Below are positions 1 through 8,504 of a DNA stretch of 64,000 bases, in pieces. Position 1 is the stretch's first letter; the number at the start of each line of letters is the position of its first letter. This DNA is from Streptomyces sulphureus DSM 40104 (GTDB taxonomy: Bacteria > Actinomycetota > Actinomycetes > Streptomycetales > Streptomycetaceae). The stretch is taken from positions 108,670 through 172,669 of the forward strand of contig NZ_KB905824.1 of the NCBI RefSeq assembly GCF_000381025.1, in the 5' to 3' direction. The translations under genes and the position numbers were made by a program. Below the pieces are notes generated by a model. The model ran no database searches. It saw only the letters and a program-made list of their open reading frames with translations, and was not told where the DNA came from.

Positions 1-73
1 CGGCACAGCACCATGGGCAGGTGGCGCAAGCAACCGCGAACGCGCGGCCTCAGGGGAGTTGGTCCGACAAAAA

Positions 74-117
74 CGCCACCGCGCCCGCACGTCGTCTCCC
101 GTGCGGGGGCGGTGGCG
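74..117 (-). terminator. Rho-independent terminator of the ABC transporter operon
   Basis: An 18-bp stem with one mismatch (arms 74-91 and 100-117, 8-nt loop) lies just past the stop of the substrate-binding protein gene. On the minus strand it is followed by a run of five T residues (69-73 on the plus strand are A). This is a textbook intrinsic terminator. Positions 1-65 hold nothing I recognise. Confidence 0.85.
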
Positions 118-134
118 CCGGTGTTGCGGAACCC

Positions 135-1160
135 CTACCCGATGAAGCCCTCCTCCTTCATCCAGTCCAGCGCCACCGTGTGCGGGTCCTCGCCGTCGAC
201 GTCGACCCTGGCGTTGAGCTCCTGTGCCACGTCGTTGTCGAGCTTCTTGGTGACCGGTGCCAGTACCTCGCGGATCTGCGGGTACCGCTTGAGCGTCGCG
301 GTGTTGATCTCGGGTGCCGCGTTGTAGTTGGGGAAGAACTTGCGGTCGTCCTCCAGGAGCTTCAGGTCGAGGGCCTTGATGCGGCCGTCGGTCATGAAGA
401 CCTCACCGAAGTTGCAGGACGTGCCCGCTGCGGTCTGCGTGTAGACGACGCCGCCGCTCATCTTGGACACCTGCGAGGACGGGATCTTCATGCCGTAGGC
501 GCGTGCCATGCCCCTGAGGCCGTCCTCGCGCGAGGCGAACTCGTTCTCGGAGCAGACGGTGACGGCCGACGGGTCCTCCTTCTCGAGCTTCGCCATGTCG
601 GAGAGCGTGTGCACGTCGTACTTCTTCTGCACCTGCTCGTTGACGGCGATCGCGTAGGTGTTGTCGAGCGAGGAGGGCGGAAGCCAGGTGAGGCCCTCCC
701 GTGCGTCCTCGTCCCGTACGGCCTCCCACTGCTTGTGCGGGTCGACGATCGGCTTGGTGTGGCCGAGGTAGGTGATCCAACTGGTGCCGGTGTACTCGTA
801 CATGCCGTCGGCGGTGCCCGAGCGTACGGCCTCGCGGGCACCGATGGAGCCCTGGATGCTCGTCCGGTCGACGACCTCGGCGCCGGCCGCCTTGAAGGCG
901 ATCCCCATGATCTGGCCGAGGACGATCTGCTCCGTGAACTCCTTCGAGGTGACGGTGAGTTCGGCGCCCTTGAGCGGCTTGCCCTTGCCGATCTTCCCCG
1001 GTCGGAGGGAGTCGGTCATCGGGCTGCCGCTGACGAGGCCGCACCCGCTGAGCGTCAGCGCTCCGGCGAGCGCGAGCGCCGGGGGCGCACAGCGGCGTGC
1101 GCGCCGTGCGCCGGCGGCCCGTGTCCTCGTGGCGGAGACGCCCCGTGTCAGGCCGCGCAT
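135..1160 (-). CDS. Osmoprotectant/glycine betaine ABC transporter substrate-binding lipoprotein
   Basis: A 341-aa extracellular lipoprotein that delivers a quaternary amine (glycine betaine, choline or similar) to the importer encoded just upstream. The N-terminus has basic residues, a hydrophobic segment and a lipobox ending LSGC. The mature part has the ProX/OpuBC signature (SKEFTEQIVLGQI, then TADGMYEYTGTSW), typical of OpuAC-like proteins. Its ATG overlaps the permease stop as TGATG, so translation is coupled. It is the last gene of a five-gene minus-strand operon closed by a strong terminator. The family is clear; the exact ligand is not. Glutathione/ergothioneine-binding relatives of the same fold exist. 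Confidence 0.9.
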   Translation of the reverse strand: MRGLTRGVSATRTRAAGARRARRCAPPALALAGALTLSGCGLVSGSPMTDSLRPGKIGKGKPLKGAELTVTSKEFTEQIVLGQIMGIAFKAAGAEVVDRTSIQGSIGAREAVRSGTADGMYEYTGTSWITYLGHTKPIVDPHKQWEAVRDEDAREGLTWLPPSSLDNTYAIAVNEQVQKKYDVHTLSDMAKLEKEDPSAVTVCSENEFASREDGLRGMARAYGMKIPSSQVSKMSGGVVYTQTAAGTSCNFGEVFMTDGRIKALDLKLLEDDRKFFPNYNAAPEINTATLKRYPQIREVLAPVTKKLDNDVAQELNARVDVDGEDPHTVALDWMKEEGFIG

Positions 1161-2050
1161 CAGGATGCTCCCTCCAAGCCACGCGGACGCAGCAGTAGTT
1201 CGGCGAGTGAGGCCAGCCAGTCGACGAGCAGCGCCAGCGCGACGGTGAGCACGGAGCCGAGGAGCAGCACCGGCATCCGCTGGTTGGTGATCCCGTCGGT
1301 GATCAGGTCGCCGAGGCCGCCGCCCCCGCCGAAGGTGGCGAGCGTCGCGGTGCCGACGTTGAGGACGAGCGCGGTGCGCACCCCGCCGAGGATCAGCGGT
1401 ACGGCGAGCGGCAGTTCGATCCGCGTGAGCACGGCGAGCGGCGACATGCCGATGCCCTTCGCCGCCTCCAGCAGCGCGGGGTCGTTGGCGCGCAGCCCGG
1501 CGATGGTGTTGGCGAGGACCGGCAGGATCGCGTAGATGACGATGCCGATGATCGCCGTCTTGGCGCCGATGCCGAGCCAGATGACGAGGAGGATCAGCAG
1601 GCCGAGCGAGGGGACGGCCTGTCCGAGGTTGGCGAAGAGCATCGCGAACGGCGCGATCCGCGAGACCTTGCCGCGGGTGAGGGCGATGCCGAGCGGGATC
1701 GCGATGATCAGCACGAAGAAGGTGGAGATCACCGTCAGTTGGACGTGTTGGAGCAGCCGGACCTGTACGTTGCCGCCCGAGATCGAGTTCTGTGCCACGG
1801 CGTCGAGTTCGGCCCCGCGGAACCAGAGCCAGGTGGCGAGCAGCAGCAGCGCGATGGCCCCGGGGAGGACGGTCAGCTTCGGCCAGGTGAGACGGGCGAG
1901 CGGCTTGTCCTCGGCGGGGACCTCGGCGAGTGCCTCGTCGTCCCCGAGGTCCTCGACGCCGTCGCGCTCGTGCTTCAGCGACTCCAGCAGCTTCCGGTCC
2001 CCGCGGGAGTCGCCCCCGGAGCCTGAGCGGTGGTCGTGCGGGGCGTTCAC
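1160..2050 (-). CDS. Osmoprotectant ABC transporter permease (second)
   Basis: A 296-aa inner-membrane permease of the ProW/OpuBB type. A soluble acidic N-terminus of about 60 residues is followed by roughly six membrane helices. The EAA loop is visible (AAKGIGMSPLAVLTRIELP). The GTG start at 2050 gives a 4-bp GTGA overlap with the ATPase stop; an upstream extension in the same frame would lie inside the ATPase gene and is rejected. It pairs with the permease at 3308-3955 to form the heteromeric channel. The long hydrophilic N-terminus is unusual for such short permeases. Confidence 0.9.
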   Translation of the reverse strand: MNAPHDHRSGSGGDSRGDRKLLESLKHERDGVEDLGDDEALAEVPAEDKPLARLTWPKLTVLPGAIALLLLATWLWFRGAELDAVAQNSISGGNVQVRLLQHVQLTVISTFFVLIIAIPLGIALTRGKVSRIAPFAMLFANLGQAVPSLGLLILLVIWLGIGAKTAIIGIVIYAILPVLANTIAGLRANDPALLEAAKGIGMSPLAVLTRIELPLAVPLILGGVRTALVLNVGTATLATFGGGGGLGDLITDGITNQRMPVLLLGSVLTVALALLVDWLASLAELLLRPRGLEGAS

Positions 2051-3315
2051 GAGGAACCCTCCTCGGCCGCCTGCTCCTCCAACTGGTGCTGGTGCTCGAT
2101 CGCCTCCATGCGGTCCTCGTCGAGGAGTTCGTGGACGGAGTTCATCAGCGTGGTCATGTCGACGACGCCGGTGTACTCGCCGCGCCGCCCGGTGACGGGA
2201 ACCCGTCCCGCGTTGTCGGTGAGCACGGCCTCCAGCGCATCGCGCAGGGTGGCGTCGCGCGTCACCGTGTCGTTGACGGGGGTGCCGGCGCGGGCGAGCG
2301 AGCCCTTGGCGCGCATCAGGTCGCCGCGGCGCAGCCACTTGTAGGGGCGGCGGTGTTTGTCGAGGAGGAGCACCTCGTTGCCCTGGCCCGCGTCGAGGAG
2401 GCTGAAGATCGAGCGGAGCGGCTGGTCGAAGGTGGCGACGGGGACCTCGCCGACGTTCACGTCGCGCACGCGCGTCAGGTTGAGCCGCTTGAGCGCGGCG
2501 CCCGCGCCGACGAAGCCGGAGACGAAGTCGTCCGCGGGGTTGGTGAGGATCGCCTCGGGGGTGTCGAACTGCGCGATGTGCGACTGCTCGCGGAGGACGA
2601 CGATCCGGTCGCCGATCTTGATCGCCTCGTCGAAGTCGTGGGTGACGAAGACGATCGTCTTCCGCAACTCGTGCTGGAGCCGGATGAGTTCGTCCTGGAG
2701 ATGGTCGCGGGTGATCGGGTCGACGGCGCCGAACGGCTCGTCCATGAGGAGCACGGGCGGGTCGGCCGCGAGGGCGCGGGCGACGCCGACGCGCTGCTGC
2801 TGGCCGCCGCTGAGCTGCCGCGGGTAGCGCTGCTGGAACTCCGCCGGGTCGAGCCCGACGAGGTCGAGCATCTCCTCCACGCGCGCCTTGATCCGCGCCT
2901 TCTTCCAGCCGAGCATCTTCGGCACGGTCGCGATGTTCTGGGCGACCGTCATGTGCGGGAAAAGCCCGGACTGCTGGATGGCGTAGCCGACGTTGCGGCG
3001 GAGCTTCACCGCGTCCATGTCGGTGACGTCCTCGTCGTTGATCTTGATGCGTCCCGAGGTCGGCTCGATCAGCCTGTTGATCATCTTCAGCAGCGTCGTC
3101 TTGCCGCCGCCCGAAGGGCCGACGAAGATCACCGTCTCGCCGGCCTCGATCTCCAGGCTGACGTTGTCGACGGCGGGCTCCGTCGCGCCCGGGTACGTCT
3201 TGCTCAGCGACTCCAGGCGGATCGTTGCGCCGGTCGTCCGGCCGTCGCCGCCGTTAAACGGCTGCTCCTGTGCGGAGTCTCCGCTTTCGGTCGTGGTGGA
3301 CGGGGTGTCAGGCAC
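2047..3315 (-). CDS. Osmoprotectant ABC transporter ATPase with CBS domains (ProV/OpuCA type)
   Basis: A 422-aa ATPase energising quaternary-amine import. Walker A is GPSGGGKTT, the signature LSGGQQQR and Walker B VLLMDEPFGAVD, then the H-loop FVTHDFDEA. The C-terminal third carries a CBS pair (around residues 270-400), which in OpuA-type importers senses ionic strength or nucleotides. The N-terminus has a 30-residue polar extension before the ABC domain. The start overlaps the upstream permease stop by 8 bp. Lies centrally in the operon of Lrp, permease, ATPase, permease and binding protein. Confidence 0.92.
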   Translation of the reverse strand: MPDTPSTTTESGDSAQEQPFNGGDGRTTGATIRLESLSKTYPGATEPAVDNVSLEIEAGETVIFVGPSGGGKTTLLKMINRLIEPTSGRIKINDEDVTDMDAVKLRRNVGYAIQQSGLFPHMTVAQNIATVPKMLGWKKARIKARVEEMLDLVGLDPAEFQQRYPRQLSGGQQQRVGVARALAADPPVLLMDEPFGAVDPITRDHLQDELIRLQHELRKTIVFVTHDFDEAIKIGDRIVVLREQSHIAQFDTPEAILTNPADDFVSGFVGAGAALKRLNLTRVRDVNVGEVPVATFDQPLRSIFSLLDAGQGNEVLLLDKHRRPYKWLRRGDLMRAKGSLARAGTPVNDTVTRDATLRDALEAVLTDNAGRVPVTGRRGEYTGVVDMTTLMNSVHELLDEDRMEAIEHQHQLEEQAAEEGSS

Positions 3316-3955
3316 GAATCCCCCTCGGGATGGTCAGGCGTCCGATGAGGACGTAGGCGCCGTCGAAGAGCAGCGCGAGGATGACGATGCCCAGCGTCCC
3401 CGCGAGGACCTGGTTGAGTGCGTTGGCGCTGCCCAGCGAGGCGACCCCGCGGAAGATGAGGTTGCCGAGCCCCGGGCCCGAGGCGAAGGCGGCGATCGCG
3501 GCGATCCCCATGAGCATCTGCGTGGCGACGCGGATGCCGGTGAGGATCGGCGGCCAGGCGAGCGGCAGTTCGACGCGGAGCAGCCGGCCGACCCGCGACA
3601 TCCCCAGTCCCTTGGCCGCGTCGACGAGCGCCGGATCGACGCCGCGCAGCCCCACGATGCAGTTGCGCACGATCGGCAGCAGTCCGTACAGCGTCAGCGC
3701 GATGACGGTCGGCGTCACACCGAGTCCCACGATCGGGATCAGCAGACCGATCAGCGCGAGCGAGGGGACGGTGAGGATCGCTGACGTCGTCGAGGTGGCG
3801 AGGTTGCCCGCCCACTCGGTGCGGTAGGTCACCACCCCGAGCAGCACGCCGATGACGGTGGCCGCGACCATGCACTGGAAGACGGCGCTTGCGTGCTGGT
3901 ACGAGTCCGCCAGTAGCTGCGCATATCTGTTGCTCACGTACTCCCAGAAGTTCAC
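3308..3955 (-). CDS. Osmoprotectant ABC transporter permease (first)
   Basis: A 215-aa permease of ProW/OpuBD type with about five to six membrane segments and an EAA-like loop (AAKGLGMSRVGRLLRVELP). It forms the membrane channel together with the 296-aa permease. Its ATG at 3955 overlaps the stop of the Lrp-type regulator by 4 bp (ATGA), so regulator and transporter are likely one transcript. Length is normal for the family. Confidence is high for the family and moderate for the substrate. Confidence 0.9.
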   Translation of the reverse strand: MNFWEYVSNRYAQLLADSYQHASAVFQCMVAATVIGVLLGVVTYRTEWAGNLATSTTSAILTVPSLALIGLLIPIVGLGVTPTVIALTLYGLLPIVRNCIVGLRGVDPALVDAAKGLGMSRVGRLLRVELPLAWPPILTGIRVATQMLMGIAAIAAFASGPGLGNLIFRGVASLGSANALNQVLAGTLGIVILALLFDGAYVLIGRLTIPRGIRA

Positions 3956-4476
3956 TCGGCCCTCTCCTCGGTCATCCGGTTCGTGCGATCGACCGGGGGC
4001 TGCGGCTCCGTGCCCCCCGCGGCCTGACGGACCAGCGGGACGATCCTGAGCGGTACCGGGTTCTCCATGACGATCGCCGTGGAGGCCCTGACGATGCCAC
4101 CAAAGCCGACGACCCGGTCGATCACACGCTGGAGATCCGCGTTGGAGCGGGCCACCAGGCGGCAGAGCATGTCGCCCTGTCCAGTGATGGTGAGCAGTTC
4201 CAACACCTCGGGCACGCCGCTGAGGTGCTCGCGGACGTCGGCGCCCTGGCCCTGCTTGATCTCCAACGTTGCGAAGGCGGTGACCGGGTAGCCGAGGGCC
4301 GCCGGATCGACGTCGGGACCGAAGCCGCGTACGACTCCGCTCGACCGGAGGCGGTCGAGTCGTGCCTGCGCCGTTCCGCGCGCGACGCCGAGACGGCGGG
4401 ACGCCTCGAGGACGCCTATCCGCGGCTCGTCGGCGAGGAGTTCGAGCAGTCGACCGTCGAGCCGATCGATACCCAT
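3952..4476 (-). CDS. Lrp/AsnC family transcriptional regulator
   Basis: A 174-aa regulator: an N-terminal helix-turn-helix (about residues 3-50, with the pattern LRRLGVARGTAQARLDRL) and a C-terminal RAM/AsnC ligand domain (GQGDMLCRLVA region). A 25-residue basic/acidic tail follows the domain. It is divergent from hppD, 152 bp away, which suggests control of tyrosine catabolism as is usual for Lrp proteins next to hppD. It also overlaps the first permease gene by 4 bp, so it heads the transporter operon. Effector unknown; an aromatic amino acid or keto acid is plausible. Confidence 0.9.
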   Translation of the reverse strand: MGIDRLDGRLLELLADEPRIGVLEASRRLGVARGTAQARLDRLRSSGVVRGFGPDVDPAALGYPVTAFATLEIKQGQGADVREHLSGVPEVLELLTITGQGDMLCRLVARSNADLQRVIDRVVGFGGIVRASTAIVMENPVPLRIVPLVRQAAGGTEPQPPVDRTNRMTEERAE

Positions 4477-4628
4477 GGCTTACCTCTCAGTAATTATTTC
4501 GGAGTTGGCGATTTTACGCCTGTGCATGTTGTGCAGATCGACCGACACATCCGTCACCGAGTTGGTCAGAGTGTCCAGCTCAAGTGCGAAGTGTTGCGCA
4601 CCTTGTGGAGTGGCGTCACCCTGCGGGC
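4477..4628. promoter_or_regulatory. Divergent Lrp-hppD promoter region with candidate operator
   Basis: This 152-bp gap is relatively AT-rich near the regulator start (TAATTATTT around 4490-4500), as expected for promoters. An inverted repeat GTGCG-N8-CGCAC lies at 4584-4601, 28 bp before the hppD start, and is a candidate binding site for the regulator. No -10/-35 pair can be assigned with confidence. Confidence 0.4.
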
Positions 4629-5816
4629 ATGGCAGATACGACGCAGCAGACGCGGTCTCAGACACCCCAGACCACCCCTCAGACCCCTGCGAGCGCCCGG
4701 GAGGCCGACCCCTTCCCGGTTCGCGGGATGGACGCCGTCGTCTTCGCCGTGGGCAACGCCAAGCAGGCGGCGCACTACTACTCCACCGCCTTCGGCATGC
4801 ACCTCACCGCCTACGCGGGACCCGAGAACGGCAGCCGGGAGACGGCCAGTTACGTACTGGAGTCCGGCTCGGCGCGGTTCGTCTTCACCTCGGTGATCAA
4901 GCCGTCCAGCGACCACGGCCGCTTCCTCGCCGAACACGTCGCCGAGCACGGCGACGGCGTGATCGACCTCGCCATCGAGGTACCGGACGCGCGCGCCGCC
5001 TACGCGTACGCCGTCGAGCACGGGGCGCGCGGGCTCCAGGAGCCGTACGAACTCAAGGACGACGACGGCACCGTGGTCCTCGCGTCGATCGCCACCTACG
5101 GCGAGACCCGGCACACGCTCGTGGAGCGCTCCGGCTACAGCGGCGCCTACCTGCCGGGGTACGCGGCGGCCGAGCCGCTCGTGCGCCGCTCGGCCGACTC
5201 GCCGAAGCGGTTCTTCCAGGCCGTCGACCACTGCGTCGGCAACGTCGAACTCGGCCGCATGAACGAGTGGGTGGAGTTCTACAACAAGGTGATGGGCTTC
5301 ACCAATATGAAGGAGTTCGTCGGCGACGACATCGCCACCGAGTACTCCGCGCTCATGTCCAAGGTCGTCTCGGACGGCACCCGGAAGGTGAAGTTCCCGA
5401 TCAACGAACCGGCGGTCGGGAAGAAGAAGTCGCAGATCGACGAGTACCTGGAGTTCTACGGCGGCCCGGGCGTGCAGCACATCGCGCTCGCCACCAACGA
5501 CATCGTGGCGAGCGTCCGCGCGATGCGCGAGGCGGGCGTCCAGTTCCTCGACGTCCCCGACTCCTACTACGAGACCCTCGGCGAGTGGGTCGGCGAGACC
5601 CGTGTGCCCATCGAGGAGTTGAAGGAGCTGAAGCTCCTCGCCGACCGGGACGAGGACGGCTACCTGCTCCAGATCTTCACCAAGCCGGTCCAGGACCGCC
5701 CCACCGTCTTCTTCGAGATGATCGAGCGGCACGGCTCCCTCGGCTTCGGCAAGGGCAACTTCAAGGCCCTCTTCGAGGCGATCGAGCGTGAGCAGGAGCG
5801 CCGCGGCAACCTCTGA
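4629..5816 (+). CDS. hppD: 4-hydroxyphenylpyruvate dioxygenase
   Basis: A 395-aa non-haem Fe(II) enzyme converting 4-hydroxyphenylpyruvate to homogentisate in tyrosine catabolism (cytosol). Two vicinal-oxygen-chelate domains are visible. The three metal ligands map to VDHCVGNVELG (His), GPGVQHIALATND (His) and TVFFEMIERHG (Glu). Length fits bacterial HPPD. The start chosen is ATG 4629 (MADTTQQ); an in-frame ATG 45 bp upstream has no better context and falls on the candidate operator. Divergent from an Lrp-type regulator. A strong hairpin follows the stop. No homogentisate dioxygenase is nearby. Confidence 0.97.
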   Translation: MADTTQQTRSQTPQTTPQTPASAREADPFPVRGMDAVVFAVGNAKQAAHYYSTAFGMHLTAYAGPENGSRETASYVLESGSARFVFTSVIKPSSDHGRFLAEHVAEHGDGVIDLAIEVPDARAAYAYAVEHGARGLQEPYELKDDDGTVVLASIATYGETRHTLVERSGYSGAYLPGYAAAEPLVRRSADSPKRFFQAVDHCVGNVELGRMNEWVEFYNKVMGFTNMKEFVGDDIATEYSALMSKVVSDGTRKVKFPINEPAVGKKKSQIDEYLEFYGGPGVQHIALATNDIVASVRAMREAGVQFLDVPDSYYETLGEWVGETRVPIEELKELKLLADRDEDGYLLQIFTKPVQDRPTVFFEMIERHGSLGFGKGNFKALFEAIEREQERRGNL

Positions 5817-5871
5817 CGGCGGCCCACGCACCGCCGTACGGCGGGGGGTTGCGGCTCTCAGCGGCACGGAA

Positions 5872-5904
5872 GAAGGGGCGGGCGCACCGTGCGCCCGCCC
5901 CTTC
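5872..5904 (+). terminator. hppD terminator hairpin
   Basis: A perfect 15-bp GC-rich stem with a 3-nt loop (arms 5872-5886 and 5890-5904) about 55 bp after the hppD stop. There is only a short CTTC after it and no long T-run, as is common in Streptomyces terminators. Confidence 0.75.
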
Positions 5905-6055
5905 GTGTGCCCCTGGCGCCGCACAAGGCGCATCCCGATGCGAACGGAGCTGCGCGGGTGGCGGCCGGACTTCAGGGAGCTGGTCCGGTTCTTGTTCGTT
6001 CTGGTGCGGTCGTGGAGCTTGCCCTTGCTCGGCAAGATGTCGGCCCCCCCCGCAT

Positions 6056-6076
6056 ATATATCGTGCCTCGATATAT
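6056..6076. promoter_or_regulatory. Candidate PadR operator
   Basis: A perfect inverted repeat ATATATCG-TGCCT-CGATATAT ending 9 bp before the PadR start codon. PadR proteins typically bind AT-rich ATAT-type palindromes and repress their own genes. In this GC-rich genome such an AT-rich palindrome is conspicuous. Its position over the start-proximal promoter suggests autorepression of the PadR/membrane-protein pair. Confidence 0.65.
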
Positions 6077-6085
6077 GCTCGATGC

Positions 6086-6427
6086 ATGACACGACGGAAC
6101 CCGTCCCTGACGGAACCGCAATACTTCATACTTGCTGCGCTCATGGACGGACCGTTGCACGGATACGCCATCATCAAGGCCGCTGAGCAGGCCACCGACG
6201 GACGGCTCCGGATCGCTGTCGGCACTCTCTACGGCGCGCTGGAGCGGATGGAGCGGGCCGGGCTGGTGGCCGCCGGCGACGAGGAGATCGTCGACGGGCG
6301 GGCGCGGCGCTACTACCGGCTCACCGAGGACGGCACCGAGGCGCTCGGCCGGGAGGCGCTGCGGATGCAGCAGGCGGCGGCCCTCGTCCTCGGACGCCCG
6401 GGGAATGCCGGGGCAGCCCCGGCATGA
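6086..6427 (+). CDS. PadR family transcriptional regulator
   Basis: A 113-aa protein that is essentially one PadR winged helix: LTEPQYFILAALMDGPLHGYAI, the recognition region IAVGTLYGALERMERAGLV, and the wing RRYYRLTEDG. These features define PadR-s1 regulators. ATG 6086 sits directly behind the AT-rich palindrome at 6056-6076; no clear Shine-Dalgarno is seen, so translation may be leaderless or from a short leader. Its stop overlaps the next gene by 4 bp (ATGA), linking it to a membrane protein, the usual arrangement for PadR regulators of membrane or efflux functions. Confidence 0.9.
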   Translation: MTRRNPSLTEPQYFILAALMDGPLHGYAIIKAAEQATDGRLRIAVGTLYGALERMERAGLVAAGDEEIVDGRARRYYRLTEDGTEALGREALRMQQAAALVLGRPGNAGAAPA

Positions 6428-7383
6428 ACCGTCTGCTGCTTGCGGCCTACCCCGAGCCCTACCGGTCCCGGCAGGGAGAGGAGTTGCTGGCCTGCCTGGC
6501 CGAGGCGTATCCCGGCCGCTCCTGGCCCCCGCCGCGGGAGGTGGTCGCCTTGGCGCGCGCCGGGGTGCAGGCCCGCGCGCGTGCCGTCGTCGACGACACG
6601 TCTCGGCCGTGGTGGCTGGACGGCATCCATCTGACCGCGCTCCTCCTCGCCGCGCTGGCGCTGGTGCCGTACCTGCAGGACGTGTGGCACTGGGCACTGC
6701 ACATCGATCCCGGCCGGCATGCCATCGCCTTCCGCTTCTCCGGCTGGTACCCGTGGGCGCAAGGTCCCGGCACGCGGACACGGCTCCTGCCCTACGGGCT
6801 GCTTCCGCTGGTCTGCCTGATCGCCCTGCTGCGCGGAAAGCCGTGGATCGCCCTGCCGGCGGCGGCAACGATGATCTACGCAGGCGCCACGTTCAACAGC
6901 AGTACGTTCTTCGGCGACGAGGGCAAGGCGGGCCTGGGCTACTACGGCCTCGGCGCCCCGATAACGGCCCATGACCTGGTGCTGTCCGGGGCACTGTGCA
7001 CCGCGTGCGCCGTGCTGGCGGCCTGCCGTCCCGGCCGGCTGCGGCGCCACTCCTACCGTTGGCTGATCCCCGTCGTGCTCGCCATGTTCCTTGCCGGGGG
7101 CCTGCACATCATCTCCGTCAGTCCGGCCTTCCAACGCGGTCTGTTCGCCCTCGAAGTCGCCGCGCTGATCGCCGCTTGGGCGGCGACGGCCGCCACCGGC
7201 GACTACCGGTGGCTGATCCCCGTCGCGGCGGTCGCGTTCGTCCGCACGCAGGCGATCGTCATCCGGCCGGACGGGTTCATGCAGTCCCTGCCGGACCTGG
7301 TCGTCCTCCTCCTGCTGATCGCGCCCCTCCCGGTCCTGGCGATCGCCGCCCAGCGCCGCCAGAGCCGGGCGCTCCTCGAATAG
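6424..7383 (+). CDS. Membrane protein co-transcribed with PadR
   Basis: A 319-aa protein with a 60-residue cytosolic N-terminus that begins MNRLLLAAYPEPYRSRQGEELL, a pattern common in actinobacterial proteins encoded next to PadR regulators, followed by about seven to eight hydrophobic segments. No transporter or enzyme motif is seen. The 4-bp overlap with the PadR gene implies coupling. Such pairs often act in membrane stress or antibiotic response, but here that is only an analogy. Function unknown. Confidence 0.75.
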   Translation: MNRLLLAAYPEPYRSRQGEELLACLAEAYPGRSWPPPREVVALARAGVQARARAVVDDTSRPWWLDGIHLTALLLAALALVPYLQDVWHWALHIDPGRHAIAFRFSGWYPWAQGPGTRTRLLPYGLLPLVCLIALLRGKPWIALPAAATMIYAGATFNSSTFFGDEGKAGLGYYGLGAPITAHDLVLSGALCTACAVLAACRPGRLRRHSYRWLIPVVLAMFLAGGLHIISVSPAFQRGLFALEVAALIAAWAATAATGDYRWLIPVAAVAFVRTQAIVIRPDGFMQSLPDLVVLLLLIAPLPVLAIAAQRRQSRALLE

Positions 7384-7477
7384 GAGCAGACCCCGGTAGG
7401 CCGCCCGGCCTGTCGGCCAGCCTCGCACCCGAAGCGGTGCGTGACCGCACTGCTCCCCACGAAGAACAGAGAGGGCA

Positions 7478-8425
7478 ATGACGCAGCGAGACCCGTCCAC
7501 GTCTTCGGGCCCCGGCCAGGCCCCGGGAACCGCGGCCGAATCCAACCCCGCGCGGGGGATACGGCTACGGGTCTCGGCCCCGCTGTGCCTCCTGGCGTTC
7601 CTGGCGGTCTACCTGGTCGCTGTCTGCACCCCGTTCGGGCAGCGGACCGAGAACGCCCTGTTCAGCGGGTACGGTGCCAAACCGGCGTGGATCTACGACT
7701 GGTCGGGGGCGGCGTACGGGTCGTCGGCCCTGCCACCCCTGGAACAGACCGCGATGCCCACCCTGCTCGTGGGCATCGCGGCCATCGCGGCCGTCACTCT
7801 GGTACGCAGATGCTGGTGGCAAGGCTGCGCGGCGATCGGGATCGTCATGGCCACGCTCGGGAGCAAGGAGCTCACGAGGATGATCCTGCCCCGCCCCGAT
7901 CTGGTGGGCGCGCGCGTCTCGCTCATCGAGGCGAGCTTCCCCAGTGGACACGTGGCCATCCCCGCCGGGCTGGCCCTCGGCGCCGTCCTCGTCGCCTCCC
8001 CCCGCGTCCGCCCCTACGTCACCGCAGTCGGCATGCTGTGGCTCGCCGTCACCGCCGGCGCCGTCCAGGCCACCTACCATCACCGGCCCAGCGACGTACT
8101 GGGCTCCGCACTGCTGGCCTGCGCCTGCTACAGACTCGCGGTCCGGTTGCTGCCACCGGTCCACGCGCCCGGCGGCGCGCGGCGCCTTCGTGCGCTGCCG
8201 ACGGTCGCCCTGGCACTGTCAGCCGCCGGCGCGCTCGTCGCCGGCGCGCGGGACGACTCCGTCACGCAGTCGCTGGTCTTCGCGGCAGCCGCCTTCCTGT
8301 GCGCGGCCCTTTTCTGGTCCGCTTCCGGTCCACGACAGCGGACGGGCCTGCGCGGGGCTGAACACCCGGCCGCGGACCGGCGCGTCCCGGCGCAGCGGCG
8401 GTCCGACGCCACTCCTCGGTCGTAG
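7478..8425 (+). CDS. PAP2 family phosphatase (membrane)
   Basis: A 315-aa integral membrane phosphatase of the type acting on undecaprenyl pyrophosphate or phosphatidate. The three PAP2 motifs are present in order: KELTRMILPRP, SFPSGH, and YHHRPSDV (HxxxD). About six helices flank them. The N-terminal 30 residues are polar and disordered. ATG 7478 has a GAGAGGG site 6-7 bp upstream. The gene stands alone, 95 bp after the membrane-protein gene, and converges with the flavoprotein gene; a GC-rich inverted repeat near 8428-8453 may terminate both. Substrate not deducible. Confidence 0.88.
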   Translation: MTQRDPSTSSGPGQAPGTAAESNPARGIRLRVSAPLCLLAFLAVYLVAVCTPFGQRTENALFSGYGAKPAWIYDWSGAAYGSSALPPLEQTAMPTLLVGIAAIAAVTLVRRCWWQGCAAIGIVMATLGSKELTRMILPRPDLVGARVSLIEASFPSGHVAIPAGLALGAVLVASPRVRPYVTAVGMLWLAVTAGAVQATYHHRPSDVLGSALLACACYRLAVRLLPPVHAPGGARRLRALPTVALALSAAGALVAGARDDSVTQSLVFAAAAFLCAALFWSASGPRQRTGLRGAEHPAADRRVPAQRRSDATPRS

Positions 8426-8504
8426 AAGCCGGCGGGCCGCGCTCCCGCCCGGCGCAGCAACCGGACGACACATCGGCGCAGGGCGGACGTCGACCGAGGC
8501 GGCG

